Assembly: GCF_015595035.1 (NCBI RefSeq)
Contig: NZ_JADNRN010000004.1
Location: 239,133-303,132 of the forward strand
Length of the DNA: 64,000 nucleotides
Direction: 5' to 3'
From: Marinibium conchae
Lineage (GTDB): Bacteria; Pseudomonadota; Gammaproteobacteria; Enterobacterales; Alteromonadaceae
Shown here: positions 42,877 through 50,735 of the stretch, in pieces
How positions within the stretch are numbered: position 1 is the first letter of the stretch
How the letters are laid out: every line of letters starts with the position of its first letter
Notes under the pieces: model-generated
Seen by the model: only the letters and a program-made list of their open reading frames with translations
Told to the model about the DNA's origin: nothing
Database searches by the model: none
Made by a program: the position numbers and the translations under genes

Positions 42877-43041
42877 ATGCAGGGATTATTAGGAATTAAG
42901 AGTGAAGTGCTAGCGTATTTAGAACAATATTGGTTAACAATAGTATCAATATCAGCTTATTTTAGTCGCTGTGAGAATCAGCTTACATTACTGACACAAG
43001 ACTTTTGTATCAGCTTTGTTTACATTGGCTATGCTAGATGA
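42877..43041 (+). CDS. Possible small ORF (54 residues) with strong Shine-Dalgarno
   Basis: ATG at 42877 preceded at ideal distance by AAAAGGAG (42865-42872). The 54-residue product has a hydrophobic middle and is not recognised. Its 3' part overlaps, antisense, the end of the Cys-rich gene on the minus strand. It lies in the 318-bp gap between the lyase and the Cys-rich gene, which otherwise shows nothing but AT-rich promoter-like sequence. Support rests on the ribosome-binding site alone. Confidence 0.25.
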   Translation: MQGLLGIKSEVLAYLEQYWLTIVSISAYFSRCENQLTLLTQDFCISFVYIGYAR

Positions 43042-43596
43042 AGCATTATGCGACTTAAAACTAAAATCTTTTATTGCTTCCTTTTCTGTTTTAGCTTCTG
43101 CACTGACACTTGCCAATATCTCATTTTTGAGACGGCTTCCAACATCTACTCCGCTTACACATTCTTCAGCCTCTATCGTTCCAGTATTAATCGCGATATT
43201 TTGTTTATCTATCATCACAGATTCTGTGTAATCAAGCTTTGCCTCATCTCTGTATTGCTGCGCTAACTCACTTCCCTTTTGTTGGCAAGGCACAGGACTA
43301 TCACAAAACTGAATGCAGCTGTCGAACAATTCAGGCACTTCGCGCGAACAACTACTTTTGCAATTTGTCTCTACTGTGTTGCAGGCTGAATACTGACGGT
43401 GTTGCCACTTAGCAATCTCAGCGAACTTTTTGTCTAACTTCCATTTGTTCGCTTTAGTACCTTGCTCATATGACTGCTTAGACACTGAAGGTGCAGGGTT
43501 TTGCTTGACAACCGCTTCCTTTGACAACAGATTTTGACTTACAGCCAGGACGATTAAGAAGGTTGATAATTTTGCTATAAGCTTAAAATAATTCAT
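42988..43596 (-). CDS. Secreted cysteine-rich hypothetical protein
   Basis: 202 residues, not recognised. Signal peptide about 1-25. A central cluster of six cysteines (72, 79, 83, 94, 98, 104) in a helical, charged context suggests disulfide-bonded helices (CNTVETNCKSSC and CIQFCDSPVPC), with two further cysteines at 146 and 201. The rest is Lys/Glu/Gln rich. Monocistronic, near the alginate lyase and the HD-GYP gene; no functional link is evident. Confidence 0.72.
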   Translation of the reverse strand: MNYFKLIAKLSTFLIVLAVSQNLLSKEAVVKQNPAPSVSKQSYEQGTKANKWKLDKKFAEIAKWQHRQYSACNTVETNCKSSCSREVPELFDSCIQFCDSPVPCQQKGSELAQQYRDEAKLDYTESVMIDKQNIAINTGTIEAEECVSGVDVGSRLKNEILASVSAEAKTEKEAIKDFSFKSHNASSSIANVNKADTKVLCQ

Positions 43597-43713
43597 GTTA
43601 TCACTCGGTAAATTTGCTCAATTAGGATAGTTGATAAATACGACCTGCTTAGTAGTGGCTATAGTCAACGTATCACATTTTATTGGTAATAAAGTAGCAT
43701 GACGAAACTGAAT

Positions 43714-44835
43714 CTAAGCTGACTGACTGAGTAGTTTAGTCATTGCTTGGTTAAACAATCTTAACCATGTGCCGCTTACTTGGCCTTTAAAGTTCTTATT
43801 TAGTGCAATAACAGCATCTTTTTTCGATATTTTTTCAGTTGATCTTGGGTTTATCATGCTGTCGTAGCGATCAAGTATACCAAGTAACTTAGCACCTTCG
43901 CATATTTGCTCACGCTTGAGGCCCAATGGATAACCGCTACCATCCATGCACTCATGATGTTCCATCACGATTTTTCTGGCTTCATCCCACAATGATAGGT
44001 TTTCGAGTAATCTAGCGCTCTTATAAACATGAGAACGCATTAAATTTTGCTCTAAACTGCTCAGAGCCTCTTTTTTATTGACCACTTCGGCCGGCATAAA
44101 AGACATCCCAAAATCATGTACATAGCACGCAACTGCTAATTGCGCTTCATCAATTGGCTGGTCGCTTAACTTGTTGATATAAAATGCTAATTTAGCAATT
44201 CGATCGCCTCGACCTTCCTCATAACCCACTCTTTTTTCAATAGGTTTCATTAATTCGCGAAAAAACAATAAGTCGACTTGCTGCTCAGGACTTAAATTTT
44301 GTGGGATACCTGTTCGTGCTAGACGAATTGGAGCTTCAGCAAACCCTTCTTCGCCTTGTTCTAAATTTCGACTGGGATCAATCAAATTGACTGCGTTAGC
44401 AAATAAGAACTCGTGACGGTTTTTATTACTTGGATTGATTTTGCTAATAACGTCGATGACTGAATTGTTGAGTTGCTCATCGTATTCTGCATATCCATTT
44501 TCCATGCAGCTTTCAACAAAGACCTTTACTTTATCCATCAGTAACAAGACTAAATCACTCATATTACTGGTGTAATCAATTTCACCTTTACGAAGCAAAT
44601 CCAGAAGGTCTTCTAAATGCTGCAGTATGGCGATCATCGGCGTGAACGAGACCAAACCAAGATCACCTTTTATGGTATGTACAGACCTAAAAAGAGCTCG
44701 CTGCAACTCATTGTCTTTGGGTGTTAACTCTAACTCAATGAGAGTTTGCTCACTCGCTTCATATAGCTCGTTAATTTCATCCATTAAGTCGTGTAGAATG
44801 TCGTCTTCCAATTCTTCATGCTTAAATACTGGCAT
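43714..44835 (-). CDS. Hpt-HD-GYP fusion protein, candidate c-di-GMP phosphodiesterase
   Basis: 373 residues. N-terminal Hpt domain (about 8-115) with phosphorelay His53 in SVHTIKGD. C-terminal HD-GYP domain (about 200-350): H240-D241, H269, the diagnostic HHECMDGSGYP (293-303) and LDRYD. The usual HDxGK reads HDFGM, so the conserved Lys is Met244. This pairs a phosphotransfer module with a c-di-GMP-degrading-type domain in one protein. Partner kinase is unknown; the orphan-like kinase/receiver at 39.7-41.6 kb is one candidate by proximity only. Confidence 0.85.
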   Translation of the reverse strand: MPVFKHEELEDDILHDLMDEINELYEASEQTLIELELTPKDNELQRALFRSVHTIKGDLGLVSFTPMIAILQHLEDLLDLLRKGEIDYTSNMSDLVLLLMDKVKVFVESCMENGYAEYDEQLNNSVIDVISKINPSNKNRHEFLFANAVNLIDPSRNLEQGEEGFAEAPIRLARTGIPQNLSPEQQVDLLFFRELMKPIEKRVGYEEGRGDRIAKLAFYINKLSDQPIDEAQLAVACYVHDFGMSFMPAEVVNKKEALSSLEQNLMRSHVYKSARLLENLSLWDEARKIVMEHHECMDGSGYPLGLKREQICEGAKLLGILDRYDSMINPRSTEKISKKDAVIALNKNFKGQVSGTWLRLFNQAMTKLLSQSA

Positions 44836-44975
44836 GTAACTGCTCTTTTAATGTCTATTCCAATGATAAGTATATCGGCTAATAGACAGATTTCATGTAT
44901 TAAATTAATTGCTGCGCTATCATCAGTGAGAAATGTCCGTATAATTACCGATACTGTCAGTAATTTGGAATTTCT

Positions 44976-45710
44976 GTGCTAGCTATTATTCGTTTCATTG
45001 CACTTCTTGCTTATTTTATCGGTGTTAACGCCGTGTTGTTCGTTATATTTCTATTTCGCCCGTTTCACAGAAATAACGTGAACCTATGCGGCAAGATGTA
45101 TGCGACCATGGCCACTATCGTTGGGCTCAAAATTGAACTGCGGGTATCTAAGCAAATTGATCCGAACAAAAATTATATATTTATAGCGAACCATCAAAAT
45201 AGCTATGACCTCATTACTATATGCAAAGCTGCGCTTCCAGGTGTTGTCACTGTTGGCAAAAAGAGCCTGAAGTGGATCCCCATTTTTGGTGTCATATACT
45301 GGCTGTCGGCTAATATCATGATAGACCGAAAAAATACCGGGCGAGCACGCGACACGCTCACCGCAACGCTAGAGAAGATGCGTGCAAATAAATTGAGCAT
45401 TTGGTTTTTCCCTGAAGGCACTCGCAGTTATGGACGAGGTTTACTGCCATTTAAGACGGGTGCATTTAGACTTGCCCTTGCAGCGAAAGAGGCTATTGTG
45501 CCGGTGTGCGCAAGTGAATTACACAACAAGGTCAAATTAAATCGGTGGAATAACGGTACAGTGGTCATAGAAGCCTTAGCACCAATCGAAATGCCTGAAG
45601 GTATGAGTGCAAAAGAATTGTCAGTGTATTACCACGAAATAATGGCTAAAAAAATCGCTGAGCTCAATATTGAAGCCCAGAATATTGATGGGCAACATCG
45701 AAGCGTATAA
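44976..45710 (+). CDS. 1-acylglycerol-3-phosphate acyltransferase (PlsC-like)
   Basis: Inner-membrane enzyme converting lysophosphatidate to phosphatidate. 244 residues: N-terminal membrane segment(s) (about 5-28), catalytic HQNSYD (H73, D78) of the H-x4-D motif, and FPEGTR (145-150). Length fits PlsC. Start is GTG at 44976. Sits next to rraB; whether it is the main PlsC or a paralogue cannot be told from one window. Confidence 0.9.
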   Translation: MLAIIRFIALLAYFIGVNAVLFVIFLFRPFHRNNVNLCGKMYATMATIVGLKIELRVSKQIDPNKNYIFIANHQNSYDLITICKAALPGVVTVGKKSLKWIPIFGVIYWLSANIMIDRKNTGRARDTLTATLEKMRANKLSIWFFPEGTRSYGRGLLPFKTGAFRLALAAKEAIVPVCASELHNKVKLNRWNNGTVVIEALAPIEMPEGMSAKELSVYYHEIMAKKIAELNIEAQNIDGQHRSV

Positions 45711-45754
45711 GCCAATAGCACATTGCAACAAAAACAGGACAAACAGGACGAATT

Positions 45755-46165
45755 ATGAGTCAACATGATGCATCACAGTGGTATGAATTTAATAAAGAGA
45801 CTATCGAGGCATTGACTGCTGATGGCACTGATATATCGAAGCCACATCAGATAGAGCATCACATAGCTAGCAGTGATTTTGACGCATTAGAGAAAGCCGC
45901 CGTCGACGCTTTTAAAGCAGGTTTCGAGGTAACTGATGCGGAAGAGCTAATGTTGGATGATGGTGAAACGGTATTTTGCTTCGACGCAATTGTTGAAAAA
46001 AAACTATCGCTAGATGTTTTTAATGCTGATTCAGACAAACTAATCGCAATTGCTGATAAACACAAAGTCTTCTACGATGGCTGGGGAACTTATTTCATAG
46101 GCGATGGCGCACTAGGCCCAGACCAGATCGATAATAGCGACAACTTTGACGAGTACGATGACTAG
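45755..46165 (+). CDS. rraB: RraB, regulator of RNase E activity
   Basis: Binds RNase E and inhibits it in E. coli. 136 residues, acidic throughout, with the family core IEHHIASSDFDALEKAAVDAF, GFEVTDAEELMLDDGE and the YDGWGTYF segment, ending in an Asp-rich tail. Length matches. It follows the acyltransferase gene by 44 bp. An 11-bp repeat array starts 14 bp after its stop. Confidence 0.93.
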   Translation: MSQHDASQWYEFNKETIEALTADGTDISKPHQIEHHIASSDFDALEKAAVDAFKAGFEVTDAEELMLDDGETVFCFDAIVEKKLSLDVFNADSDKLIAIADKHKVFYDGWGTYFIGDGALGPDQIDNSDNFDEYDD

Positions 46166-46178
46166 AGTCGCTAACTTA

Positions 46179-46222
46179 GTCAGCTAAGGTTCAGCTAATT
46201 TTCAGATTCTGTTCAGCTTCAC
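46179..46222 (+). promoter_or_regulatory. Four direct repeats at 11-bp spacing upstream of the GlyGly-CTERM gene
   Basis: GTCAG at 46179 and TTCAG at 46190, 46201 and 46212, each followed by an AT-rich 6-base filler, with exact 11-bp periodicity. This is the layout bound by OmpR/PhoB-family regulators as head-to-tail dimers. A -10-like CATACT (46228-46233) lies just downstream, with the last repeat covering the -35 region, as in activated promoters. The regulator is not identified. Confidence 0.6.
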
Positions 46223-46266
46223 TGAGCCATACTCTACAACAAGTTTTAAACTAAAGGTTGTAGATT

Positions 46267-47097
46267 ATGGCTATCCAATTCACCAAAACACTGCTTGCTT
46301 CTTTTGCACTCACATTATTTTCTGGTGCTTCAATTGCTAATGCGAATAACTCTTCAGAGGCGGCAACGCAAAAAGTTGAACCCCGCAACACTGAGCAAAA
46401 GCAAGTAAGTGCTAAAGAGTATCAACCGAGCCTCATTGATGCCGAAGGTAATCCTTTCATTACAGCGAAGTCACTGAGTGATGGTAAACAACGCAAGCTA
46501 AGTAGCAGCTCTTCGAACAAGGCTAAAAACGACCTTATTGCAACACCCAAGTCAAGCCAAAACAAAACGATTTCACTCAGTAGGGAAATGGCGAGAGCAA
46601 GTGATGACCCAGATTTTTGGATCTACGACAGCTATATCACTCTTGATGCTGACATCGACTACGATGGTTACTACTCGGCCTTCACCTTAGAGTTCGATGT
46701 TGACACCATTTATAACCAAGCAGCAATATATGCTGAAGTTTACTCGACGACAACTGATGTGTTTTCACTGTTTTATACAACTGACATTTATCGAATCAAC
46801 AGCGATAGCACAAATGATTCAATAGTCATAGAGAACACGTTACTTTCCGGCTTTCCCAGCAATGATTATGAGCTGATGGTGGTCGTTTATGATGCCGACA
46901 CCGATGAAGTTGTCGCTGTGTCTGACGGTACTGATGATGCCGACTTAGCTTTTATTAGTTTAGAAAGTGAAAACTATGAGTATGTCGAGCCAGTGGATGT
47001 TGTGGTTGTTGAGCGTGGAGGGTCGACAGGCGTTTGGCTGCTAGTAAGCCTAACACTTGCCACTTTGCTTAGAAGAGCGATCATCAGGGCTGTCTAA
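46267..47097 (+). CDS. Choice-of-anchor H family protein with GlyGly-CTERM tail
   Basis: 276 residues. Signal peptide about 1-26. A polar Ser/Lys-rich region (about 30-115) is followed by a beta-rich domain (about 118-240) with acidic repeats such as DADIDYDGYYSAFTLEFDVD, the pattern of choice-of-anchor H proteins. The C-terminal 26 residues carry GG at 251-252, a hydrophobic helix and a basic RR end: a GlyGly-CTERM signal processed by rhombosortase in bacteria with type II secretion. Neither rhombosortase nor type II genes are in this window. Function unknown. Preceded by a likely OmpR-type operator array. Confidence 0.82.
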   Translation: MAIQFTKTLLASFALTLFSGASIANANNSSEAATQKVEPRNTEQKQVSAKEYQPSLIDAEGNPFITAKSLSDGKQRKLSSSSSNKAKNDLIATPKSSQNKTISLSREMARASDDPDFWIYDSYITLDADIDYDGYYSAFTLEFDVDTIYNQAAIYAEVYSTTTDVFSLFYTTDIYRINSDSTNDSIVIENTLLSGFPSNDYELMVVVYDADTDEVVAVSDGTDDADLAFISLESENYEYVEPVDVVVVERGGSTGVWLLVSLTLATLLRRAIIRAV

Positions 47098-47109
47098 TAA
47101 AAGCTAAGA

Positions 47110-47144
47110 GCATTGATCTTTCCGCTAATGGCCAAGATCAATGC
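47110..47144. terminator. Hairpin between convergent genes
   Basis: Perfect 11-bp inverted repeat (47110-47120 GCATTGATCTT, 47134-47144 AAGATCAATGC) with a 13-base loop, placed 12 bp after the plus-strand gene and 10 bp after the stop of the minus-strand esterase. T-tracts are weak on both sides, so it may act with Rho or as an mRNA end stabiliser. Confidence 0.5.
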
Positions 47145-47154
47145 CGATACTCTT

Positions 47155-48330
47155 TCACATTGACGATTGTTGGCTGATCAGGGCTTTTAAATTAATAAGA
47201 CGAGTTTTATAAGCGTTATTTTCGACATTTTCAATGAGGCTTTTTTGAATAGTCATCTCTCTCATCTTAAGCGCTTCATTGAGCTGACCATTTGCTTCAA
47301 GGCCATCTGCCAAACTGTCATATGCATCAGCCTTATATGAATAATTTTCTACATTGATTCTAAATATTTCAATCGCTTTGGCGAAGTTTTTGGCTTTTAG
47401 TGCGTTGTAACCAGCACTATTTATTGCACGGTAGGAAGCTTGTATTGGGTAACCAAATTTATCCGACTGCTTTTTATAATAGGCATTGATCGCGGGTAAG
47501 CCCTGAGCAATTATCTCGTCGGGGCATTGCAATGACCTATAAAGATGACGAAAAGCGTGTGTTTGTCCAATAAGGGCTGTAGTTCCGTGAGATTCGTTAA
47601 CGTCAATATCTGCGTGATAACTAAATTCGCTACGAGCATTTGTTTTCAATATTTCGGTATATACCTCAAATGCGGTGAGCATATTTCCGGTTTCATTTCC
47701 TAAGTTTATATACAAGAAGTTATTTAATGCAGTATCAGTACCAAAGAAAGTCTTTGCATTTTCCATGATGACCTGATTGTGCCACCATATACTTGGGCTG
47801 AAAGCAAAATGCGCTTGAAAAAGGTGCGGCCTTGACTGCAACGAGTACAGTGCCAATAAACCTCCCAAAGAATGACCAGATAGTATTTTAAAGTTGTTAG
47901 CGCGGTAATTTTTATTAACATATGGAACTAACTCTTTTTCGATAAAATCCAAAAAGTTATCAGCACCACCAGAAGTGCCCCATCGATTGTAGTTTTCATC
48001 ATAGGTGGGCGTATAATCTCTCGATCTATGAGTATTTTTGATCGCAATAATGATCATTTCTTGCGACTTTCCATCTTGATTCAGAAAATCAAGAGTACCT
48101 GCGGTATGACTAAAGTTTCTCTGGCCATCCAAAAGATAAAGTACGGGGTAACTCAAGTCAGTATTTTGATAATAATTATTTGGCAGGCGCACTATCAGTT
48201 CGCGCTTTTCGCCTAATATCTTAGACGGTAAACTGTCGAGTTTCGATTCCCCCCGCAAACTTGCATGTGCACTGGTAGAAGCAATCAAAAATAAAACAAT
48301 AACTATCGCAAATATACTTTTTAACATCAA
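47155..48330 (-). CDS. Secreted alpha/beta hydrolase, esterase D/Fes-like, with TPR-like C-terminus
   Basis: 391 residues: signal peptide about 1-23, then an esterase domain (about 35-285) with LLDGQRNF, nucleophile S154 in GHSLGG, and a candidate catalytic His in NESHGTT. The C-terminal 110 residues are helical with tetratricopeptide-like packing (AFAKAIEIFRIN, LADGLEANGQLNEALKMRE). Such hydrolases act on esters including siderophores or acylated glycans; the substrate here is unknown. Followed upstream by the S9 peptidase gene in the same direction, with a terminator between them. Confidence 0.85.
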   Translation of the reverse strand: MMLKSIFAIVIVLFLIASTSAHASLRGESKLDSLPSKILGEKRELIVRLPNNYYQNTDLSYPVLYLLDGQRNFSHTAGTLDFLNQDGKSQEMIIIAIKNTHRSRDYTPTYDENYNRWGTSGGADNFLDFIEKELVPYVNKNYRANNFKILSGHSLGGLLALYSLQSRPHLFQAHFAFSPSIWWHNQVIMENAKTFFGTDTALNNFLYINLGNETGNMLTAFEVYTEILKTNARSEFSYHADIDVNESHGTTALIGQTHAFRHLYRSLQCPDEIIAQGLPAINAYYKKQSDKFGYPIQASYRAINSAGYNALKAKNFAKAIEIFRINVENYSYKADAYDSLADGLEANGQLNEALKMREMTIQKSLIENVENNAYKTRLINLKALISQQSSM

Positions 48331-48408
48331 ATATTCCTTTAATCTGATAGGTTTCCACCTGTTATATTATTCGTATATCATCAAAATCTAATAGGGCAAA
48401 TGAAGGAT

Positions 48409-48448
48409 AAAAAAACGCCCAACACTGAATCACAGTAAAGGGCGTTTT
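48409..48448 (-). terminator. Terminator of the S9 peptidase gene
   Basis: Stem of 9 bp (48412-48420 AAAACGCCC, 48440-48448 GGGCGTTTT) read on the minus strand, followed by a T-run, 60 bp downstream of the peptidase stop. Confidence 0.8.
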
Positions 48449-48509
48449 GAATGTTTTAGCAAGCTAATATTGATTGCTAAGCTAAAGAATCTTCAAACAT
48501 AAGACCGCT

Positions 48510-50714
48510 TTATTCGCTTATTCCATGAGAAAGTAAGGTAAATGCATACTCTTCGGCATAATCGCGCAAACGACCATAACGACCGCTGTTTGCAAAGTGC
48601 CCGGCGCCCATATTTATGCGCATAACTAATAGGTTGTCATCAGTTTTCAGATCACGCATTTTTGCAGTCCACTTTGCAGGCTCCCAATACGTTACTCGAG
48701 GATCATTTAAGCCGCCGGTTACCAGCATAGGAGGATACTCTCGGGCTTCTATATTGTCGTAAGGAGAATAACTCTGGATGTAATCATAGGCAACAGGATC
48801 TTCAATAGGATTACCCCATTCAGTCCACTCAGGCGGTGTAAGAGGCAGTGTAGCGTCTAACATGGTGTTCAATACATCTACGAAAGGAACACCTAAATTC
48901 ACTGAACTCCATAATTCAGGAGCTTGAATGGTGACAGCCCCCATAAGCTCACCACCGGCACTTCTACCTGAAATACTGATATTTCCTTTAGCAACATACT
49001 TTTCGTCAATTAAGTGGCGAGCCACGTCAACAAAGTCGTTAAAGGTATTAGTTCTCTTAGTAAGCTTGCCGTCGAGATACCATTGATACCCTAGCATGTC
49101 GCTGCCGCGGACATGAGCGATGGCATAAGACATTCCACGGTCGAGCATACTTAAGCGAAGCGTTGAGAAGCGCGGATCAACGGTGGAACCGTATGCGCCG
49201 TAACCATACAACATCATAGGTTGGCTACCATCTTTTTTAAAGTCTTTGTGATAAACCAAAGTCACAGGCACTTCAACACCATCTCGTGCTGGTGCCATGA
49301 TGCGCTCGGTACGGTAGTTAGTCTTATCGTAGCCTGATGGGATCTCTTGAACCTTCTTAGTTTCAAGCGTCTTATCAGCTAGCTTGTAATCGAATACCGT
49401 ATTAGGCGTGATCATCGACGTGTAACTCAAACGGATAAAGTCTTGACTGAACTCTGGGTTGTTATTGAATCCAACCGAGAATACGTTTTCGGGAAAAGCA
49501 ATGTCATGACTTGCACCTTTGTAATCGCTTACCATCATGCGCTCAATGCCGTTCTCGCGAATTGAAGCAACCATAAAGTCTTTGAACAAAGCGACACCTT
49601 GTAAATAACTCTTGTCGGAGCCTGCAATTACTGTTTCCCACTTCTCGTAGCTTGGGTCCGTATCGGCTACTTTCGCTAAGCGAGAATTCACGTGAGTGTC
49701 GTTCGTAACGATGTAAAAATAGCCATTCGCATGATCAACAGAGTTATTAAAACCCTGCTCTCTCGATACCATTTTTATTGGTGTGGCATAAAGGTCGTTT
49801 GCTGGCACCACGTAAGTTTCAGACTTGTCGCTTTGGCCACTGCTTATCACGATGTACTCTTCGCTGCTCGTTTTACCGAAGCCAATAAAAAAGCCATCAT
49901 CATTTTCAGTAAAAATCACCTTATCGTCAGCTTGCTTACTGCCTAACTTGTGTACATTTACGCTTTTGGTGAACCAACGTTCATCATCTAAGCGACCATA
50001 AACCAAGGTCTCACTGTCGGCACCAAAAGTTATGCTACCGCTGGTATCGGTAATTTCATCGCTTAGCATGTCACCGCTCACTAAGTCTTTGATTACTATC
50101 TTATAACGCTCGTCACCATTGGTATTATAGGCATAGGCTAAATACCGGTTATCAGGGCTAATACTCGCACTACCCATGCTGAAGTAATCATAAGGCTTAG
50201 CTATGTCAGGCACGCTTAAATACACCTCAAAGGTATCTGAATCTAACTTTCTACGACTGTAAGTTGGGTACTCGTCGCCTTTATTGTAATAACGCTTATA
50301 TTCATAACCGTTGGATACATAAGGTACAGACTTGTCCTCATCATTTGTGCGACCTTTGAACTCTTCAAAGAGTGTGTCGACAAACGCGCTATGCGGTGCT
50401 AAAAATGCATTAAAATAGGCATTTTCTTGATTCAGATAATCAATAACGGGCTGATCATTTACCTCTGGGTACCCTTGGTCCTTCAACCAGTTGTATGGGT
50501 CGCTTAAGGTTTTGCCATGGTACTCGGCCGTAAAGGCAATTTTTTTTGCCACCGGTGCCGGCATGTCCAAAGCCTTCAACCTTTCGAATTCTTGTGGCGC
50601 TACTTTTGCCATCGATTCTGCCTCTTTATTTTCTGACTCAGTTGATGGTGAACACCCGAGCATGCCGATTGAACTCGCAACTACAATAGCTGGAATTAAC
50701 GTGGTTAGTTTCAT
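48510..50714 (-). CDS. S9 family prolyl oligopeptidase/oligopeptidase B-like lipoprotein
   Basis: Serine peptidase of 734 residues. An N-terminal lipobox (LGC, Cys21) predicts attachment to the envelope as a lipoprotein, whereas most oligopeptidases of this family are cytosolic. N-terminal beta-propeller (about 90-450), C-terminal alpha/beta hydrolase domain with Ser585 in GRSAGG, Asp671 in GGLNDPRV and His706 in GAGHF. The GRSAGG form resembles oligopeptidase B rather than classical prolyl oligopeptidase. Downstream of valS on the same strand with a 21-bp gap, so partly co-transcribed is possible. Confidence 0.9.
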   Translation of the reverse strand: MKLTTLIPAIVVASSIGMLGCSPSTESENKEAESMAKVAPQEFERLKALDMPAPVAKKIAFTAEYHGKTLSDPYNWLKDQGYPEVNDQPVIDYLNQENAYFNAFLAPHSAFVDTLFEEFKGRTNDEDKSVPYVSNGYEYKRYYNKGDEYPTYSRRKLDSDTFEVYLSVPDIAKPYDYFSMGSASISPDNRYLAYAYNTNGDERYKIVIKDLVSGDMLSDEITDTSGSITFGADSETLVYGRLDDERWFTKSVNVHKLGSKQADDKVIFTENDDGFFIGFGKTSSEEYIVISSGQSDKSETYVVPANDLYATPIKMVSREQGFNNSVDHANGYFYIVTNDTHVNSRLAKVADTDPSYEKWETVIAGSDKSYLQGVALFKDFMVASIRENGIERMMVSDYKGASHDIAFPENVFSVGFNNNPEFSQDFIRLSYTSMITPNTVFDYKLADKTLETKKVQEIPSGYDKTNYRTERIMAPARDGVEVPVTLVYHKDFKKDGSQPMMLYGYGAYGSTVDPRFSTLRLSMLDRGMSYAIAHVRGSDMLGYQWYLDGKLTKRTNTFNDFVDVARHLIDEKYVAKGNISISGRSAGGELMGAVTIQAPELWSSVNLGVPFVDVLNTMLDATLPLTPPEWTEWGNPIEDPVAYDYIQSYSPYDNIEAREYPPMLVTGGLNDPRVTYWEPAKWTAKMRDLKTDDNLLVMRINMGAGHFANSGRYGRLRDYAEEYAFTLLSHGISE

Positions 50715-50735
50715 ATCCCTGTCCTTTTTATGATG

